Source: CAYGZC01 sp964354225
GTDB taxonomy: Bacteria; Bacteroidota; Ignavibacteria; UBA10030; SZUA-254
Assembly: GCA_964354225.1 (NCBI GenBank)
Contig: CAYGZC010000210.1
Span: forward strand, 1 to 32,191
Length of the DNA stretch: 32,191 bases
Direction of reading: 5' to 3'
Shown here: in pieces, positions 18,075 to 26,078 of the stretch
Numbering within the stretch: position 1 is the first letter of the stretch
Layout of the letters: every line of letters begins with the position of its first letter
Notes under the pieces: generated by a model
Told to the model about the DNA's origin: nothing
The model's database searches: none
The model's input: only the letters and a program-made list of their open reading frames with translations
Translations under genes and position numbers: made by a program

Positions 18075-19084
18075 AATCTATACCAAATAAAACGTCGATG
18101 AAAGAAAGCATTACAGTCGGCTTTCTCTATGAGAGTAATAAGGAAAGACTGAAGCTCACAGCACTTTCTGGTGAGATCAGTTTCAATCGGGAAATAAAGG
18201 ATAAGAATATTCATCGTCCGGGTTTGGCATTAGCAGGATATGTTCAGCTATTTAGATTTGATCGGGTTCAGGTTTGTGGTAATACTGAGATGCGTTATCT
18301 TGCGACTTTGAATCCGCAACAGAGAGAATTGGCACTGCAAAAGATTTTTCAATTTAACGTACCTTGTGTTATAGTTACAAACAATAACGAAGTTGACGAA
18401 CATTTCTTGAAAATCGCAAACGAACATCAGATACCGATTTTGATTACGCCATTTGAAACAACAAAGCTTGTCTACATTTTAAGTGATTTCCTTGATGATC
18501 AATTTTCTCCTCAAACTATTGTTCATGGATCATTCGTCGATGTTTACGGCATTGGTTTATTGTTAATGGGACGTTCGGGGATTGGGAAAAGTGAAATCGC
18601 TCTCGACCTTATTGAGCGCGGACATCGCCTGGTTGCCGATGATGTTGTAATGATCACCAGAAAAGGTGAAGGAATATTGATGGGATCAGGAACAGATTTA
18701 GTCAAACACTTCATGGAAATTCGCGGGCTTGGATTAATCGATGTTCGAAGCATGTTTGGTATTCGTGCAATCCGCTTTCAGAAGCGTATCGAAATCATAG
18801 TCGAGCTGATGGATTGGCAGCCCGATGCTGAATATACCCGCACGGGTCTTGATGATGAGGGTATGAACATTCTTGACGTTCAGCTTACACGAGTGAAATT
18901 ACCTATCTTCCCCGGGAAAAATGTTACCGTGATATGCGAAGTAATTGCCCTTAACTATCTATTAAAACATTATGGTTACGATTCGGCAAAAGAGTTCTCA
19001 AAACGGCTGGAAGCGGTTATTTCTGAGAAAAGTAAACAAGTTGGTGAGCGTGTAATCGATTATTTTGAACATGATTTCGAGTAA
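18071..19084 (+). CDS. hprK: HPr kinase/phosphorylase
   Basis: A 337-residue protein with both domains of HPrK/P. The N-terminal domain (1-130) is followed by a catalytic C-terminal domain with VHGSFVDVYGIGLLLMGRSG, P-loop GRSGIGKS at 167-174, HRLVADD (186-191), and the family signature FMEIRGLGLIDVRSMFG at 214-230. The C-terminal helix region (YDSAKEFSKRLEAVI) is present. In Firmicutes the enzyme phosphorylates and dephosphorylates Ser46 of HPr. Many non-Firmicutes keep it with an incomplete phosphotransferase system, where it acts in regulation. No HPr or EI gene is visible in this window. It is translationally coupled to hpf (4-base overlap). Confidence 0.95.
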   Translation: MKSIPNKTSMKESITVGFLYESNKERLKLTALSGEISFNREIKDKNIHRPGLALAGYVQLFRFDRVQVCGNTEMRYLATLNPQQRELALQKIFQFNVPCVIVTNNNEVDEHFLKIANEHQIPILITPFETTKLVYILSDFLDDQFSPQTIVHGSFVDVYGIGLLLMGRSGIGKSEIALDLIERGHRLVADDVVMITRKGEGILMGSGTDLVKHFMEIRGLGLIDVRSMFGIRAIRFQKRIEIIVELMDWQPDAEYTRTGLDDEGMNILDVQLTRVKLPIFPGKNVTVICEVIALNYLLKHYGYDSAKEFSKRLEAVISEKSKQVGERVIDYFEHDFE

Positions 19085-19112
19085 CAAAAATCACACGTTT
19101 AAAAAAATTAGC

Positions 19113-19143
19113 TTGACAAACACATATTTTTTTTTTAATTTTG
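19113..19143 (+). promoter_or_regulatory. Promoter of the M23 peptidase gene with very short leader
   Basis: TTGACA at 19113-19118, a 17-base spacer containing a long T run, and TAATTTTG at 19136-19143. The latter is an exact fit to the Bacteroidota TAnnTTTG element. The predicted transcription start (about 19148-19150) almost coincides with the ATG at 19151. Confidence 0.65.
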
Positions 19144-19150
19144 AGCCGAT

Positions 19151-20110
19151 ATGTTTAGAAAATACAAGGAAATAACGTTCTTTTATGCCGATCATCTCTT
19201 GCAAATCCGCAAGATTCGGTGGGTTAGACTGAAAATCATCGGAATAGCAGCTGCTTCGGTTGCTCTTTGTATTGGACTTTTACTAACGGCAAACTACCTC
19301 TGTAATAATTTTTTAGGCATTGGCAACAATCGGCTGCAAGTGCTTATGCAAGAAAACCGGTTATTGCACGAACAGTTAGCCGCTATCACCCAGCAATTGA
19401 ATCAGGTCGAAAACTCGATGAGCCGGCTTTCTGATCAAGGTAATCAACTAAGATTGATGGTCGATCTCCCTACAGTAGACGAGCAAACTCAGCATGCGGG
19501 AACAGGCGGCTCGGTGCTTGAATCAGAATTAGATTTCGGTTCTGATAGTTCTTTGCAGCTTCTCAGCATGACTAAAATATTGCTGCGGTCATTATCGAGT
19601 GAAGTTAAAGTTCAAGAACAAAGCTACGGACAGATTGTTAACAAGTATGAGTTCAATAAAGGATATTTCACTGCGTTGCCAGCAATCAAACCCATGAGTG
19701 GTTTCTATTCAACAAAAGAGTTCGGTGTCAGAATGCATCCTGTGTTAGGTATTAAGAAGATCCATGAAGGGTTAGATATTGTAAATGATGTAGGTACTCA
19801 GGTTGTTGCAACAGGCGATGGTGTTGTTCAGTTAGCGGGACACACAGGCGGTGGATTCGGTTATGCTATTGTGATCAACCATGGATATGGATACCAAACT
19901 GTGTATGCTCATCTCTCAAAAATTCTTGTTCGGGAAGGGCAACATGTGAAACGCGGTAATTTGATTGCAAAAAGTGGCAGATCAGGACTTGTGAGCGGGC
20001 CACATTTGCATTATGAAGTTCGACACAACGGTATCAGTCAGAATCCGATGGATTATTTTTTTGATGATGTCACTATTGGTAAATATCGTCAACAAATGGC
20101 ATTGCAATGA
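19151..20110 (+). CDS. M23 family murein endopeptidase, membrane anchored with coiled coil
   Basis: A 319-residue inner-membrane-anchored LytM-type peptidase. A basic N-terminus is followed by one transmembrane segment (about residues 26-48), then a coiled coil (about 60-105, NRLQVLMQENRLLHEQLAAI and onward), a linker and the M23 domain. Zinc ligands His205, Asp209 (HEGLD) and His287, plus catalytic His254 (YAHL) and His285 (HLH), are all present, so it should be an active peptidoglycan endopeptidase rather than a degenerate EnvC-like activator. A promoter lies immediately upstream. It is probably transcribed together with the DUF2795 gene up to the terminator at 20437. Confidence 0.92.
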   Translation: MFRKYKEITFFYADHLLQIRKIRWVRLKIIGIAAASVALCIGLLLTANYLCNNFLGIGNNRLQVLMQENRLLHEQLAAITQQLNQVENSMSRLSDQGNQLRLMVDLPTVDEQTQHAGTGGSVLESELDFGSDSSLQLLSMTKILLRSLSSEVKVQEQSYGQIVNKYEFNKGYFTALPAIKPMSGFYSTKEFGVRMHPVLGIKKIHEGLDIVNDVGTQVVATGDGVVQLAGHTGGGFGYAIVINHGYGYQTVYAHLSKILVREGQHVKRGNLIAKSGRSGLVSGPHLHYEVRHNGISQNPMDYFFDDVTIGKYRQQMALQ

Positions 20111-20167
20111 GATTCGATACATAATTCTAATGCAATCGGAATAGATTCAAGACTTAGGAGTAATAAT

Positions 20168-20392
20168 ATGATTTGGACAATGGAACTTGCTTCGTATCTC
20201 GATGATGCACCCTGGCCCGCAACCAAGGAAGAACTCATTGATTATGCACTTCGAACGGGGGCACCGAATGAGGTTATCGAAAATCTTCAAGAGTTAGAAG
20301 ACACTGAAGAACCATACGAAAGTATGGATGAAATATGGCCCGACTATCCAACCGAGAGCGACTATTTCTTCGAAGATGAAAACGAGTATTGA
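20168..20392 (+). CDS. Small acidic DUF2795 protein
   Basis: A 74-residue, strongly acidic protein: WTMELASYLDDAPWPATKEELIDYALRTGAP, then NEVIENLQEL, and an Asp/Glu/Tyr-rich tail ending FFEDENEY. This is the DUF2795 pattern seen as a short protein in Chlorobi, Bacteroidota and other bacteria. The function is unknown; the conserved PATKEELIDYA helix suggests a small helical domain. A Shine-Dalgarno-like TAGGAG precedes the ATG. It lies between the M23 peptidase gene and a strong terminator. Confidence 0.85.
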   Translation: MIWTMELASYLDDAPWPATKEELIDYALRTGAPNEVIENLQELEDTEEPYESMDEIWPDYPTESDYFFEDENEY

Positions 20393-20436
20393 TTGTTATT
20401 TTTTTTGACTGTAAAAGTAACTGTAAAACCATTACG

Positions 20437-20471
20437 ACCCATCCCCAGCGCGAACGGTGGATGGGTTTTTT
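20437..20471 (+). terminator. Strong rho-independent terminator
   Basis: ACCCATCC at 20437-20444 pairs perfectly with GGATGGGT at 20459-20466. Extra CC/GG pairing is possible inside, and TTTTTT runs to 20471. It separates the hprK/M23/DUF2795 region from the downstream BamA-family gene. Confidence 0.9.
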
Positions 20472-20509
20472 ATTATGAATATGTAAACACTACTCCCTTG
20501 ATACATTAA

Positions 20510-22633
20510 ATGTTACGTTTTTTAAATTTACCAATTTATATCTTAATCTTCCTTGCTATATTTATCGTTGGAGGAATTTGGAACCAATCATTTGCACAAG
20601 TATCATCAACGAAGGGTGATAAACAATTTGAAATTAATAAAATTGAATTTAAGGGTAACAGGGTGCTCAGCGATGATGCGCTTAGCGAAGTTCTTCAATC
20701 GAAGGAGACACCAGGTTGGTTTTCACAATTCTTGTATCTTACGTTAGGAGAGAAGCTTGGTGCGAAGCCCGAATATTTCGATGCGGAAATATTCGCTGAA
20801 GATCAACATCGGCTCAAGGCGCTTTATCAGAGCAACGGTTTTTACAATCCTATAATTTCCAGGGAAACAAAGGTTGATACTGGAATGAATTGTATCGACC
20901 TGTTCTTTACAATTCAAGGAAACAAGCGTTCATACATCGATAGCATTGCCTATCTTGGACTCGATTCAATACCGTCTGATCTTCGATCAAAGCTATTCTT
21001 TGAGCCAATCGTCCATACAGGTATGCCTTATTACAGTGTCAGTGGCTCGGCTGAAATTGCGCGAATATTAGAGTTTCTTTCGAATAATGGTTTTCCCGCC
21101 GCTCGCTATGATGTTGATAATTCCGGTGCCTTCCAGTTTACTTCATCGGATAATTTTTTCTTGAAATTTGTTTTTAAAACGGGAATACCGTACCGGTTCG
21201 GTTCTATTACAATACATGTAGAACCCCCACGTGAAGACATCACCAACGATCTTTCGATCAGGTATCTCGATTTTCAAGCAGGTGAAAGGTTCAGCAGCGA
21301 GAAGATAACCTCGAGCGAACGCAGTCTTAATCGTCTTGGAATCTTTGAATCGGCAAGAATCGATCATCCAAATGTTTATGATACTTCTACATCGGACATA
21401 ATACCGATAGATATCTATGCTCGTCCGCAAGTACGCAACGACTTATCTCCAGAGCTGATTGTATCCGATGAGGGTGGTTTCTTCAATCTTGGTATTGGTA
21501 TAGGATACATCCGGCGAAATTTCATTGGAGATGCACGCAACTTCAATGCCCATACACGAATTAGAACGCAAGATATCCAACGCTGGGATTTTGATAAAGT
21601 TTTTGGTGGAAAAGGTTTGCGTGATTTCTCAGTTAAGGGAGCAGTTGAATTAGAATTTCAAATATTGCAGCCATATCTCTTTACAAAAACATTAAGCGGT
21701 TCGTGGACTTCCTCGATAAGTGCTGAGAAACAAGAAATATTTATTCTATCCATACTTCGGAACAAGATCGGTGTCAGTAATCAGTTTGCAACCTACACAT
21801 ATGGCTTTTTCGATTGGACACTTGAGCGGGTAAGCCCGGAAATATTGCAGGATACCGTCAGGATACAGTCGGTACTGAAGGTGCTTAAGCAAGAAGATCA
21901 ACCTCAATTTAACTCGATTCTTACAGTTACATTACAGCGCGATAAAACAAACGATATCTTTTCACCTACAGAAGGTTTTTTCAATAGTATTTCTTTTGAA
22001 GAATCTGGAATTCTCCCAAAGATCCTGCCCGGTATACGTGCAGGCCTTCCATTTACTCAGTACTATAAAGTTACTCTTCTGGGTCGATGGTACACTGACC
22101 TAACAAGACGCCGCTTTAACATCATTGCATGGAAATTAAAGTCGGGTTATCAAAACAAATATGGGGAAAGTAAGTATAGTTCTGTTAGGATTCCTTTGAA
22201 TAGACGATTCTTTGCAGGGGGAAGCGGCAGTGTTCGAGGATGGAGAGCGCGTGAGCTTGGTATGTTGCCTGATGAGCTAATTCAATTCGGAGGTAACTTC
22301 AGCTTCGAAGGAAGTGTGGAAATGCGCGTCAGTCATTTCCAGGGCTTTGGGAAATTATGGTTCCTGCAGTTAGATAATATCCTCGGTGTTTACTTTCTTG
22401 ATTTTGGAAATATCTGGGGTGATATAGTTGACTTTAAACCCAAGGATGTAGCAGCTGCTGCGGGGATTGGCCTAAGATACGAGACTTTTTTTGGACCGTT
22501 CCGCATCGATTATGGTTTTAAATTGTACGATCCGAAAGCTGAAGCCGGTAGCCGAACGATTTTCCAGAATAGATTTTTTGGTGAAACACTTAAAAACGGT
22601 GTAATTAATTTCGGAATAGGTCACGCTTTTTAA
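20510..22633 (+). CDS. BamA/TamA-family outer-membrane protein (POTRA plus surface-antigen barrel)
   Basis: A 707-residue Omp85-superfamily protein. A signal peptide (residues 1-30, ending SFAQ) precedes about three POTRA-like repeats. The first is FEINKIEFKGNRVLSDDALSE (about 40-60); a second lies near 140-205 and a third near 220-290. The C-terminal half is a 16-strand-type barrel (about 330-707) with the conserved loop-6 motif GGSGSVRGWRARELG near residue 570 and a terminal aromatic strand ending GIGHAF. Three POTRAs suggest a TamA-like or accessory assembly/translocation protein rather than the five-POTRA BamA of E. coli, but Bacteroidota-type BamA variants make this uncertain. It inserts or translocates proteins at the outer membrane. 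The gene follows a terminator and lies 9 bases before the delta' gene. Confidence 0.88.
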   Translation: MLRFLNLPIYILIFLAIFIVGGIWNQSFAQVSSTKGDKQFEINKIEFKGNRVLSDDALSEVLQSKETPGWFSQFLYLTLGEKLGAKPEYFDAEIFAEDQHRLKALYQSNGFYNPIISRETKVDTGMNCIDLFFTIQGNKRSYIDSIAYLGLDSIPSDLRSKLFFEPIVHTGMPYYSVSGSAEIARILEFLSNNGFPAARYDVDNSGAFQFTSSDNFFLKFVFKTGIPYRFGSITIHVEPPREDITNDLSIRYLDFQAGERFSSEKITSSERSLNRLGIFESARIDHPNVYDTSTSDIIPIDIYARPQVRNDLSPELIVSDEGGFFNLGIGIGYIRRNFIGDARNFNAHTRIRTQDIQRWDFDKVFGGKGLRDFSVKGAVELEFQILQPYLFTKTLSGSWTSSISAEKQEIFILSILRNKIGVSNQFATYTYGFFDWTLERVSPEILQDTVRIQSVLKVLKQEDQPQFNSILTVTLQRDKTNDIFSPTEGFFNSISFEESGILPKILPGIRAGLPFTQYYKVTLLGRWYTDLTRRRFNIIAWKLKSGYQNKYGESKYSSVRIPLNRRFFAGGSGSVRGWRARELGMLPDELIQFGGNFSFEGSVEMRVSHFQGFGKLWFLQLDNILGVYFLDFGNIWGDIVDFKPKDVAAAAGIGLRYETFFGPFRIDYGFKLYDPKAEAGSRTIFQNRFFGETLKNGVINFGIGHAF

Positions 22634-22642
22634 ATTTTATAT

Positions 22643-23776
22643 ATGAGTTGGTCATCTATTATCAATCAATCGCGTGTCAAAGAACTTTTAATCAATTCGC
22701 TTAAACGTGAACGGCTGGCACATGCTTATTTATTTTCTGGTTCCGAGGGAGTCGGAAAATATGCAATGGCGATTGAATTGGCAAAAGTCGTAAATTGTGA
22801 GAAGCGTGGTACCGAGAGCTGTGGTGCATGTCCGAGTTGCTTAAAGTTTAATACCTTGCAGAATCCCAATGTCAAACTCATACATTCACTTCCGGTCGGC
22901 AAGAACGAAAAAGCTGGTGAAAATCCTCTCGAAAAAATATCGGATGATGAAATTCATTTGATCCAAGAGCAACTAAATCTTAAAGCCCAAAATCCCTATC
23001 ATCCTATCGTAATCCCAAGGGTGAACAATATCAAGGTGAACAGCATTAGAGAAATTCGCAGGGCATCCTCACTGAGTGCATTCGATAGCGGTAAAAAGGT
23101 TTTTATCATTATCGATGCTGAGAGCATGAATGATGAGGCATCGAATGCACTTTTGAAGACACTTGAAGAACCACATGCGAACACGCTGCTTATCCTTACG
23201 ACATCACGGCCTGATTCATTATTGACAACGATAACATCACGCTGTCAGCACATTCGGTTTGATCCACTTAGCGACAGAACAATCGCCGAAGCACTTATTG
23301 AGCAAAAATCGATAGATACAGATCGAGCCAAAGCGATTGCTCGCTTATCGAATGGCAGTTACTCCCGTGCATTGCAGTATATGGATACATTCCATTTTGA
23401 TCGTCAGAAATTTGCGATCGAGTTTCTTCGGACACTGCTCTTTAAATCGCATAAAATTCTTTTTAGTGAGATTGATAAAATTATTACTGAGTATCAAAAA
23501 CCCGAAATACGGGATCTGCTGCGTTTGATGCAGCAGTGGCTACATGATGCGATGTTACTCCAACAGGGAGTTAACAGTGAATTTACCGACCAGATTGATG
23601 AATCGCAGAAAAAATTTATTTCCTATTATTCTAACTGGAATTACACTTCTGCATGTGAATCAATCGAGCGGGCAGTTTCGCTTTTCGATAAAAATGTTTA
23701 TATTCCGCTTATATTATTAAACCTTAGCATCGAGCTAAAAGGGCATATCGGTGCTTCATCGACCGTCAATTCATAG
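22643..23776 (+). CDS. holB: DNA polymerase III subunit delta' (clamp loader)
   Basis: A 377-residue AAA+ clamp-loader subunit. It begins SWSSIINQSRVKELLINSLKR and shows AHAYLFSG, a Walker A-like loop GSEGVGK at 33-39, and a zinc module with Cys52, Cys60, Cys63 and Cys66 (CGACPSC). Walker B-like IIIDAESMN (155-163), NALLKTLEEP (168-177) and the conserved SRC motif (199-201, ITSRCQHIRF) follow. It lacks the tau/gamma C-terminal region and length, so delta' is preferred to DnaX. It loads the sliding clamp with delta and gamma/tau. It sits between the BamA-family gene and metG; the metG start follows 44 bases later. Confidence 0.9.
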   Translation: MSWSSIINQSRVKELLINSLKRERLAHAYLFSGSEGVGKYAMAIELAKVVNCEKRGTESCGACPSCLKFNTLQNPNVKLIHSLPVGKNEKAGENPLEKISDDEIHLIQEQLNLKAQNPYHPIVIPRVNNIKVNSIREIRRASSLSAFDSGKKVFIIIDAESMNDEASNALLKTLEEPHANTLLILTTSRPDSLLTTITSRCQHIRFDPLSDRTIAEALIEQKSIDTDRAKAIARLSNGSYSRALQYMDTFHFDRQKFAIEFLRTLLFKSHKILFSEIDKIITEYQKPEIRDLLRLMQQWLHDAMLLQQGVNSEFTDQIDESQKKFISYYSNWNYTSACESIERAVSLFDKNVYIPLILLNLSIELKGHIGASSTVNS

Positions 23777-23820
23777 ATGAAATATCCTGCACCGATCAAT
23801 CATTGATTGAAAGGAAAATA

Positions 23821-25887
23821 GTGAAGAAAGAGTTCAAGCGTATTCTTGTTACGGCGGCATTACCGTACGCCAATGGTAAAATCCATCTCGGGCATCTAGC
23901 TGGTGCATATTTACCTGCCGACATTTATGTGCGGTACCAGCGCTCGATGAAACGAGATATCATTTTTATCTGCGGTTCGGATGAGCACGGTGTTCCGATC
24001 ATGATAACTGCCGATCAAGAAAAAACTACACCTCAAGCCGTTGTTGATAGGTATCACGCACTTAACAAATCGGCATTCGATAAATTTGGGATGAGTTTTG
24101 ATAATTATTCCCGAACTTCACTTCCGATGCATCACAAAACAGCAAAAGAGATTTTTTTAAAGCTTCATGGCTCCAAAATCTTGAAGGAAAAAAAAGAGAA
24201 ACAGCTTTACGATGGAAAGGCAAATATGTTCCTGCCCGACCGTTACGTTGAAGGAACATGCCCGGTATGCAGCAACCCTGATGCCCGCGGCGACCAGTGC
24301 GAAAAATGTGGAACGTTTCTTAATCCCACAGAATTAATAAATCCGAGAAGTAAAATAACGGGTGAAATTCCGACTGTTCGGGAAACAACTCATCTTTATT
24401 TCCCATTAGGAGATTATCAAAAAAAGTTGGAGGTATATGTTAATTCTGCAAGTGAGCGTGACGGTTGGAAAGAAAACGTCCTTCGATACTGCCGCAGCTG
24501 GTTTAAAGAAGGATTACAGGATCGTGCAGTAACGCGCGATCTTCAGTGGGGAGTAAGAGTTCCACTCGAAGGTTTCGAGAATAAAGTATTGTATGTTTGG
24601 TTTGATGCTGTACTGGGATATATCTCATCAACAAAAGAATGGTCGGCAAGAATCGGTCAACCGGATCGGTGGAAGGATTACTGGCTCGATCAATCCACGA
24701 AGTATGTCGCGTTCATCGGGAAAGATAATGTGGTGTTTCACTGCATCGTTTTTCCCTCGATGCTTATGGCGTGGAATGAGAATAGTTCTGAAAAATATAT
24801 CCTGCCGGAAAATGTTCCTGCAAACGAATTCCTGAACTTTGAAGGGCAGAAATTTTCAAAGAGCCGCGGCTGGGGAATTGATGTTGATGAATTCCTCGAA
24901 GAATTTCCCGCCGATGCGCTCAGGTACACTTTGACGATGAACCTTCCGGAAGCCCGTGATGCCGATTTCTATTGGAAAGATTTTCAGGCACGCAACAACA
25001 ACGAGCTTGCAGATATCCTCGGGAATTTTATCAATCGAACGCTAACCTTTGTACACAAAAATTTCAACGGTACGGTGCCTGCACTTGGTACATCGCAAAA
25101 GATTGACATGGAGTTAATTTCGCAGTTAAAATCCGTTGCCTTAACATCGGGAGAATTGTTTGAGAAATATCGATTCAAAGATGCGACACTTGAAATCATG
25201 AACTTGGCTCGTTATGCAAATAAGTATTTCAATGATAGTGAGCCGTGGAAAACTTTAAAGGATAATCCTGCACACTGTGCAACAACTCTCAATCTTTGTC
25301 TGCAGGTTGCCCGCTCTTTGGCGATTCTATTCGAGCCGATCCTACCCTTCGCATCGGTAAAATTAAAAAATATGTTAAACCTTGCTCATACTTCCAGTGA
25401 AGCCGACTGGTTGAGTGCTGGTGAATTATTACTAAAAGACGGTCATCCGCTCGGCAGGGCTGAAATCCTCTTCGCTAAAATTGAAGATGAGGTCATACAG
25501 AAGTATATTCAAAAGCTTCCCACCCAAACTCCAGCATCTACTGAACCAATGAAGTTCAAGCCAACGATTACCATTGATGATTTCCAAAAAATCGACTTCC
25601 GGATCGCTAAAGTCCTTCAGGCAGAACGAGTCCCCAAATCCGAGAAATTAGTCAAATTACAGGTCAAAATTGGAACCGAACAACGGCAGATAGTGGCAGG
25701 TATCGCCCAGCATTACAAGACGGAAGATCTGGTTGGCAGGAAGATAGTTGTGGTAGCAAACTTGACGCCGGCAAAGCTGATGGGTCAGGAATCCAACGGG
25801 ATGCTTTTGGCTGCATCGAACGCAGACGCTAAGCTTACCATCATTGTCCCTCAGCATGATATCGACGAGGGAAGCGTTGTAAAATAA
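23821..25887 (+). CDS. metG: Methionyl-tRNA synthetase with C-terminal tRNA-binding domain
   Basis: A 688-residue class I MetRS. ALPYANGKIHLGHLAGAYLP holds the HIGH signature (HLGH, 22-25). A knuckle follows with four zinc-ligand Cys (CPVC ... CEKC). LYVWFDAVLGYIS and FIGKDNVVFHCIVFPSML are diagnostic, and FSKSRGWGIDVDEF is the KMSKS-equivalent loop. The last 110 residues (FQKIDFRIAKVLQAERVPKS through the C-terminus) form an EMAP/Trbp111 OB-fold tRNA-binding domain that usually mediates dimerisation. I place the start at GTG 23821 because AAAGGA lies just before it; an in-frame TTG at 23803 would overlap that ribosome binding site. Confidence 0.96.
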   Translation: MKKEFKRILVTAALPYANGKIHLGHLAGAYLPADIYVRYQRSMKRDIIFICGSDEHGVPIMITADQEKTTPQAVVDRYHALNKSAFDKFGMSFDNYSRTSLPMHHKTAKEIFLKLHGSKILKEKKEKQLYDGKANMFLPDRYVEGTCPVCSNPDARGDQCEKCGTFLNPTELINPRSKITGEIPTVRETTHLYFPLGDYQKKLEVYVNSASERDGWKENVLRYCRSWFKEGLQDRAVTRDLQWGVRVPLEGFENKVLYVWFDAVLGYISSTKEWSARIGQPDRWKDYWLDQSTKYVAFIGKDNVVFHCIVFPSMLMAWNENSSEKYILPENVPANEFLNFEGQKFSKSRGWGIDVDEFLEEFPADALRYTLTMNLPEARDADFYWKDFQARNNNELADILGNFINRTLTFVHKNFNGTVPALGTSQKIDMELISQLKSVALTSGELFEKYRFKDATLEIMNLARYANKYFNDSEPWKTLKDNPAHCATTLNLCLQVARSLAILFEPILPFASVKLKNMLNLAHTSSEADWLSAGELLLKDGHPLGRAEILFAKIEDEVIQKYIQKLPTQTPASTEPMKFKPTITIDDFQKIDFRIAKVLQAERVPKSEKLVKLQVKIGTEQRQIVAGIAQHYKTEDLVGRKIVVVANLTPAKLMGQESNGMLLAASNADAKLTIIVPQHDIDEGSVVK

Positions 25888-25919
25888 TTGAGAAAAATGA
25901 GAAAAGTTGTCCTCAGCTA

Positions 25920-25950
25920 TTGACAAAGTTAAAAGAATTTCGTAATATTG
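25920..25950 (+). promoter_or_regulatory. Promoter of the S1-like protease gene with a long leader
   Basis: TTGACA at 25920-25925, exactly 17 bases, then TAATAT at 25943-25948 with TTG ending at 25950. The predicted leader is about 120 nt. It contains a short possible hairpin (GGGC at 25974-25977 with GCCC at 25989-25992) and ends in a very strong ribosome binding site, AAAGGAGGG at 26065-26073. Confidence 0.7.
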
Positions 25951-26078
25951 CACATACTAAAATAGTGAATTGAGGGCTCGTGAGAAGTGCCCGCATAGTT
26001 CTGATCAATATTTAATAATCACAAAAAAATAACAATCCTAATTCACTAACATAATCACTAAATTAAAGGAGGGATTTT

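Noticed and set aside
20405..20430. TTGACT at 20405 as a promoter for the BamA-family gene
   Set aside because: No -10-like hexamer lies at 16-18 bases, and a transcript from here would run straight into the terminator at 20437-20471.
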